Shown: positions 13,664 to 16,057 of the stretch, in pieces
Layout of the letters: each line of letters opens with the position of its first letter
Position numbering within the stretch: position 1 is the stretch's first letter
Assembly (NCBI GenBank): GCA_902462495.1
Contig: CABQCC010000034.1
Location: 1-16,057, forward strand
DNA: 16,057 nucleotides
Direction of reading: 5' to 3'
From: an uncultured Eubacterium sp.
GTDB taxonomy: Bacteria > Bacillota > Clostridia > Oscillospirales > Acutalibacteraceae
Notes under the pieces: model-generated
Told to the model about the DNA's origin: nothing
The model's database searches: none
Seen by the model: only the letters and a program-made list of their open reading frames with translations
Position numbers and translations under genes: made by a program

Positions 13664-14989
13664 ATGAAGCAAAAAAACATTATATTCTATTTTTCCGATC
13701 AACAGCGTTGGGACACGGTTAACAACCAAGTGACTCCAAATTTGATGCAGTTGGCAAGCGAGGGTGTTATGTTTGAAAACAACTTCACCTGTCAGCCTGT
13801 TTGCGGACCTGCAAGAGCATGCTTGCAATCAGGTTTGTATGCAACTCAAATCGGTTGTTACTGGAACGGTATTCCGCTTCCTGACGGTACTCCAAGCCTT
13901 GCACACTACTTCAACAATGCAGGCTATCAAACGGCGTACATCGGAAAATGGCATTTGGCATCGGACAGATTACCGGGCATTGGTATGCACTGCGAAGCAA
14001 CCGCAATTCCAAAAGAGCGACTCGGCGAATATCAATACTTCCGTGGTGCTGATGTTTTGGAATTTACATCACACGGATATGACGGATTTATATTCGATGA
14101 AAACGGTACAAAAATCAACTTCACAGGATACAGAGCAGACTGCATAAACGACTATGCAACAGAATACATAGAAAACAGGGATAAGGATAAACCTTTCTTT
14201 ATGTTCATCAGTCAGCTTGAACCTCATCATCAAAATGACCACCATTGCTATGAGGGATTCAAGGAAACAATTGACGATTACAAGAACTATCCGCTTCCTG
14301 ATGATTTGACATTTATGAAGGGCGACTACAAAGAAATGTACCCTGACTATATGTCGGCTATCAACCGACTTGACTACAATGTCGGCAGACTTGTGCAAAA
14401 GCTCAAGGACGAGGGCATTTATGATGACACAATCATTATTTATACCTCCGACCACGGCAGTCACTTCAAGACAAGAAACCTTGAATACAAGCGTTCTTGC
14501 CACGAAAGTGCAACACATACTCCTCTCATCATCAAGGGTGGCGAATTTGTGGGTGGCAAAAAAGAAACAAGGCTTTCATCACTCATTGACATTCCGCCGA
14601 CACTTATGGCTATGGCGGGCACTGATATTCCAAAGCAGTATATGGGTATCGACCTTGCAAAGCAAGTGAACGGTGAAGAACCGCCACGAAAGAATGTATT
14701 TATTCAGGTCAGCGAGGCTTCAAACTCAAGAGCCATCAGAACCGACAAATACAAATATTCAATCAGAGACGCAAGTCCTTGCGGATATATTCACGCAAAG
14801 GCAAAAGTTTACTTTGAGGATTATCTTTACGATTTGGAAAAAGACCCGATTGAAAAGCATAATCTTATCAAAAACAAGGCTTATGCAGAAGTTCGTGAAG
14901 AATTGAAGCAACAGCTTATTGACGAAATGATGAATGCCGGTGAGGATAAACCTGTTATTATGCCGGCAATTAAAGCGAGGAAGATTTAA
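13664..14989 (+). CDS. type I sulfatase (Cys-type, formylglycine-dependent), probably cytoplasmic
   Basis: A 441-residue S1-family sulfatase (alkaline phosphatase superfamily) that hydrolyses sulfate esters. The signature CGPARACLQSG begins at Cys47, which must be converted to formylglycine. Other active-site residues are visible: Asp12-Gln13 (metal), GKWHL (Lys95, His97), SDHG (Asp263, His264, metal) and Lys277. The N-terminus MKQKNIIFYFSDQQRWD enters the fold directly with no signal peptide, so the enzyme probably acts inside the cell. ATG 13664 has GGGGA with a 7-nt spacer. The C-terminal subdomain YLYDLEKDPIEKHNL is typical of the family. It sits between an anion exporter and a sugar symporter, with anSME divergent. 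The substrate, probably a sulfated sugar, cannot be named. Confidence 0.95.
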   Translation: MKQKNIIFYFSDQQRWDTVNNQVTPNLMQLASEGVMFENNFTCQPVCGPARACLQSGLYATQIGCYWNGIPLPDGTPSLAHYFNNAGYQTAYIGKWHLASDRLPGIGMHCEATAIPKERLGEYQYFRGADVLEFTSHGYDGFIFDENGTKINFTGYRADCINDYATEYIENRDKDKPFFMFISQLEPHHQNDHHCYEGFKETIDDYKNYPLPDDLTFMKGDYKEMYPDYMSAINRLDYNVGRLVQKLKDEGIYDDTIIIYTSDHGSHFKTRNLEYKRSCHESATHTPLIIKGGEFVGGKKETRLSSLIDIPPTLMAMAGTDIPKQYMGIDLAKQVNGEEPPRKNVFIQVSEASNSRAIRTDKYKYSIRDASPCGYIHAKAKVYFEDYLYDLEKDPIEKHNLIKNKAYAEVREELKQQLIDEMMNAGEDKPVIMPAIKARKI

Positions 14990-16057
14990 TGGAGCAGAAA
15001 AAATACTTAACAATGAAAGAACGCATTTGCTTTACAGTCGGTGCGTTCGGCCGTTCGGGCATATACACACTTATGTCAATGTTTACTCTCGTTTTTTTCC
15101 AAAACGGAGCAGGCTTGACACTTAAACAAGGCACAACAATTATTCTTATCGGCAGAATTTTTGACGCACTCAACGACCCTGTAATGGGTATGATTGTTGA
15201 CAGAACAAAGTCAAAATGGGGCAAGATGCGTCCATATCTTTTGTTTTCCCCTGTGCCGATTGCATTGACAACAATTGCATTGTTCTCCGCACCTTTTGAA
15301 GAGGGTTCAACGGCAGCATTTGTATGGGCACTTGTTACATACATCCTTTGGGGTGTGGCATTTACGGTACAGGATGTTCCGTTCTGGGGACTTTCATCTG
15401 TAATCACTCCGCTTGAAAGCGAAAGAACATCATTCATCTCAACTGCAAGACTCGGTTCAACATTCGGCGGTATCTTGCCGGCACTTCTTGTTCCGATTCT
15501 TTACCAGAGCAATATGGGCTACACAAAGGGATTCTTCCTTTCAGGTGTAATCTTTGCCGTTCTCGGATGTGCACTTTCTATTCTCATTTTCTTTGTTTCA
15601 AAAGAAAGAGTGCCAAAGATGGACCACACTCCGTCATTCAAGGAAACATTCGTTGTTCTCGGCAAAAACAAGCTTCTCATCATCGTTATTTTTGCTGCTG
15701 TTCTCGGCTCAACAATGGTTACTGCTAACCAATGCGCAGACTACATCGGCAACTATATTATCATCCAAAACTACACCGACTTTACACAGATTTTCCAAGA
15801 TTTCCTCCCGGGTGCACAGAAGTTGCTCATCAACAATGTTGACGCTGCCGCTGCATACGATTTTTGGATTCCTCGTGGAACTATCGTAACAACTCTTACA
15901 GTTGCAATCGGTGTTGGTATGGTGCCTGCAATGGCTCTCTTCCCTGTTCTCAGAAAGAAGCTTTCACTTAAACAAATCTACATCGGCTCTGCACTGTTCG
16001 GAATGATTGTTCACGCACTTTTCTCTAATAGCCTGTACATAACGCTTGAAGCCGTTT
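14989..16057 (+). CDS. GPH family sugar:cation symporter (MFS), 3' end outside the window
   Basis: The reading frame stays open for 356 codons to the end of the window. The product is a glycoside-pentoside-hexuronide (GPH) family symporter (MFS_2, as MelB/XylP), which imports sugars with H+ or Na+. The N-terminus has the family motif around FDALNDPVMG (about 58-67) and VDRTKSKWGKMRPYL (about 70-84), and several membrane helices follow. An unusually long loop (about 260-298) lies in the middle. The start ATG overlaps the sulfatase stop (TAATG) with GAGG 9 nt upstream, so the two are translationally coupled. This predicts that the transported compound is the sulfatase substrate or a closely related sulfated glycan fragment. 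The family is secure; the substrate is unknown. Confidence 0.9.
   Translation, partial: MEQKKYLTMKERICFTVGAFGRSGIYTLMSMFTLVFFQNGAGLTLKQGTTIILIGRIFDALNDPVMGMIVDRTKSKWGKMRPYLLFSPVPIALTTIALFSAPFEEGSTAAFVWALVTYILWGVAFTVQDVPFWGLSSVITPLESERTSFISTARLGSTFGGILPALLVPILYQSNMGYTKGFFLSGVIFAVLGCALSILIFFVSKERVPKMDHTPSFKETFVVLGKNKLLIIVIFAAVLGSTMVTANQCADYIGNYIIIQNYTDFTQIFQDFLPGAQKLLINNVDAAAAYDFWIPRGTIVTTLTVAIGVGMVPAMALFPVLRKKLSLKQIYIGSALFGMIVHALFSNSLYITLEAV

Noticed and set aside
13790..13804. Cys43 (CQPVC) as an alternative sulfatase maturation site
   Set aside because: It lacks the Arg of CxPxR; Cys47 in CGPAR gives the full signature.
15554..15889. 111-codon frame at the end of the window on the plus strand
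   Set aside because: Out of frame inside the GPH symporter, whose own frame is open throughout and has clear family motifs.
1..16057. CRISPR array, tRNA/rRNA genes, insertion sequences, prophage genes
   Set aside because: No regularly spaced direct repeats, no recognisable tRNA/rRNA sequence and no transposase or integrase reading frames were seen.

Overview
The window looks like a chromosomal segment of a low-GC, anaerobic Gram-positive bacterium of the class Clostridia, probably a gut Oscillospiraceae/Ruminococcaceae-type organism. This is an inference. It rests on the AT-rich DNA, near-consensus sigma-A promoters, strong AGGAGG-type ribosome binding sites, a trmK-nif3-rqcH housekeeping cluster, a DUF4364-like gene, an M-box riboswitch and an anaerobic (radical SAM) sulfatase maturase. 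No rRNA, tRNA, insertion sequence, phage gene or CRISPR array is visible.

Layout: (1) 15-2868, minus strand: a tight operon trmK > nif3/yqfO-like > rqcH (NFACT), in which rqcH stops early, about 85 codons short of the family length, at the window edge. (2) 2998-3579, plus strand: a DUF4364-like gene, divergent from trmK with back-to-back promoters and a strong terminator. (3) 3661-6860, minus strand: mgtA (Mg2+ P-type ATPase) behind a long leader. In order of transcription the leader holds a consensus promoter, an M-box Mg2+ riboswitch, an intrinsic terminator, a candidate 34-codon leader ORF with a hairpin over its stop codon, and the mgtA RBS. (4) 6878-8886, minus strand: a two-gene operon of an AAA_28/CYTH fusion protein and a FliB-type Cys-cluster protein. 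(5) 9008-11520, minus strand: a two-gene operon of a small acidic-tailed membrane protein and a YhgE/Pip membrane protein; a perfect inverted repeat fills the promoter spacer. (6) 11718-16057: a sulfatase locus. The anaerobic sulfatase-maturating enzyme lies on the minus strand. Divergent from it on the plus strand are a TauE/SafE exporter, a Cys-type sulfatase and a GPH-family sugar symporter that runs off the window.

How the genes fit together: the sulfatase locus reads as one pathway. The GPH symporter would import a sulfated sugar. The sulfatase, which has no visible signal peptide and so probably acts in the cytoplasm, removes sulfate after anSME converts its Cys47 to formylglycine. TauE/SafE could then export the released sulfur oxyanion. 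The mgtA leader is the best place to look for undescribed regulation: a classic riboswitch is followed by a possible translated leader peptide. The other accessory operons (AAA_28-CYTH with FliB-like, acidic membrane protein with YhgE) are conserved-looking but functionally unassigned pairs.
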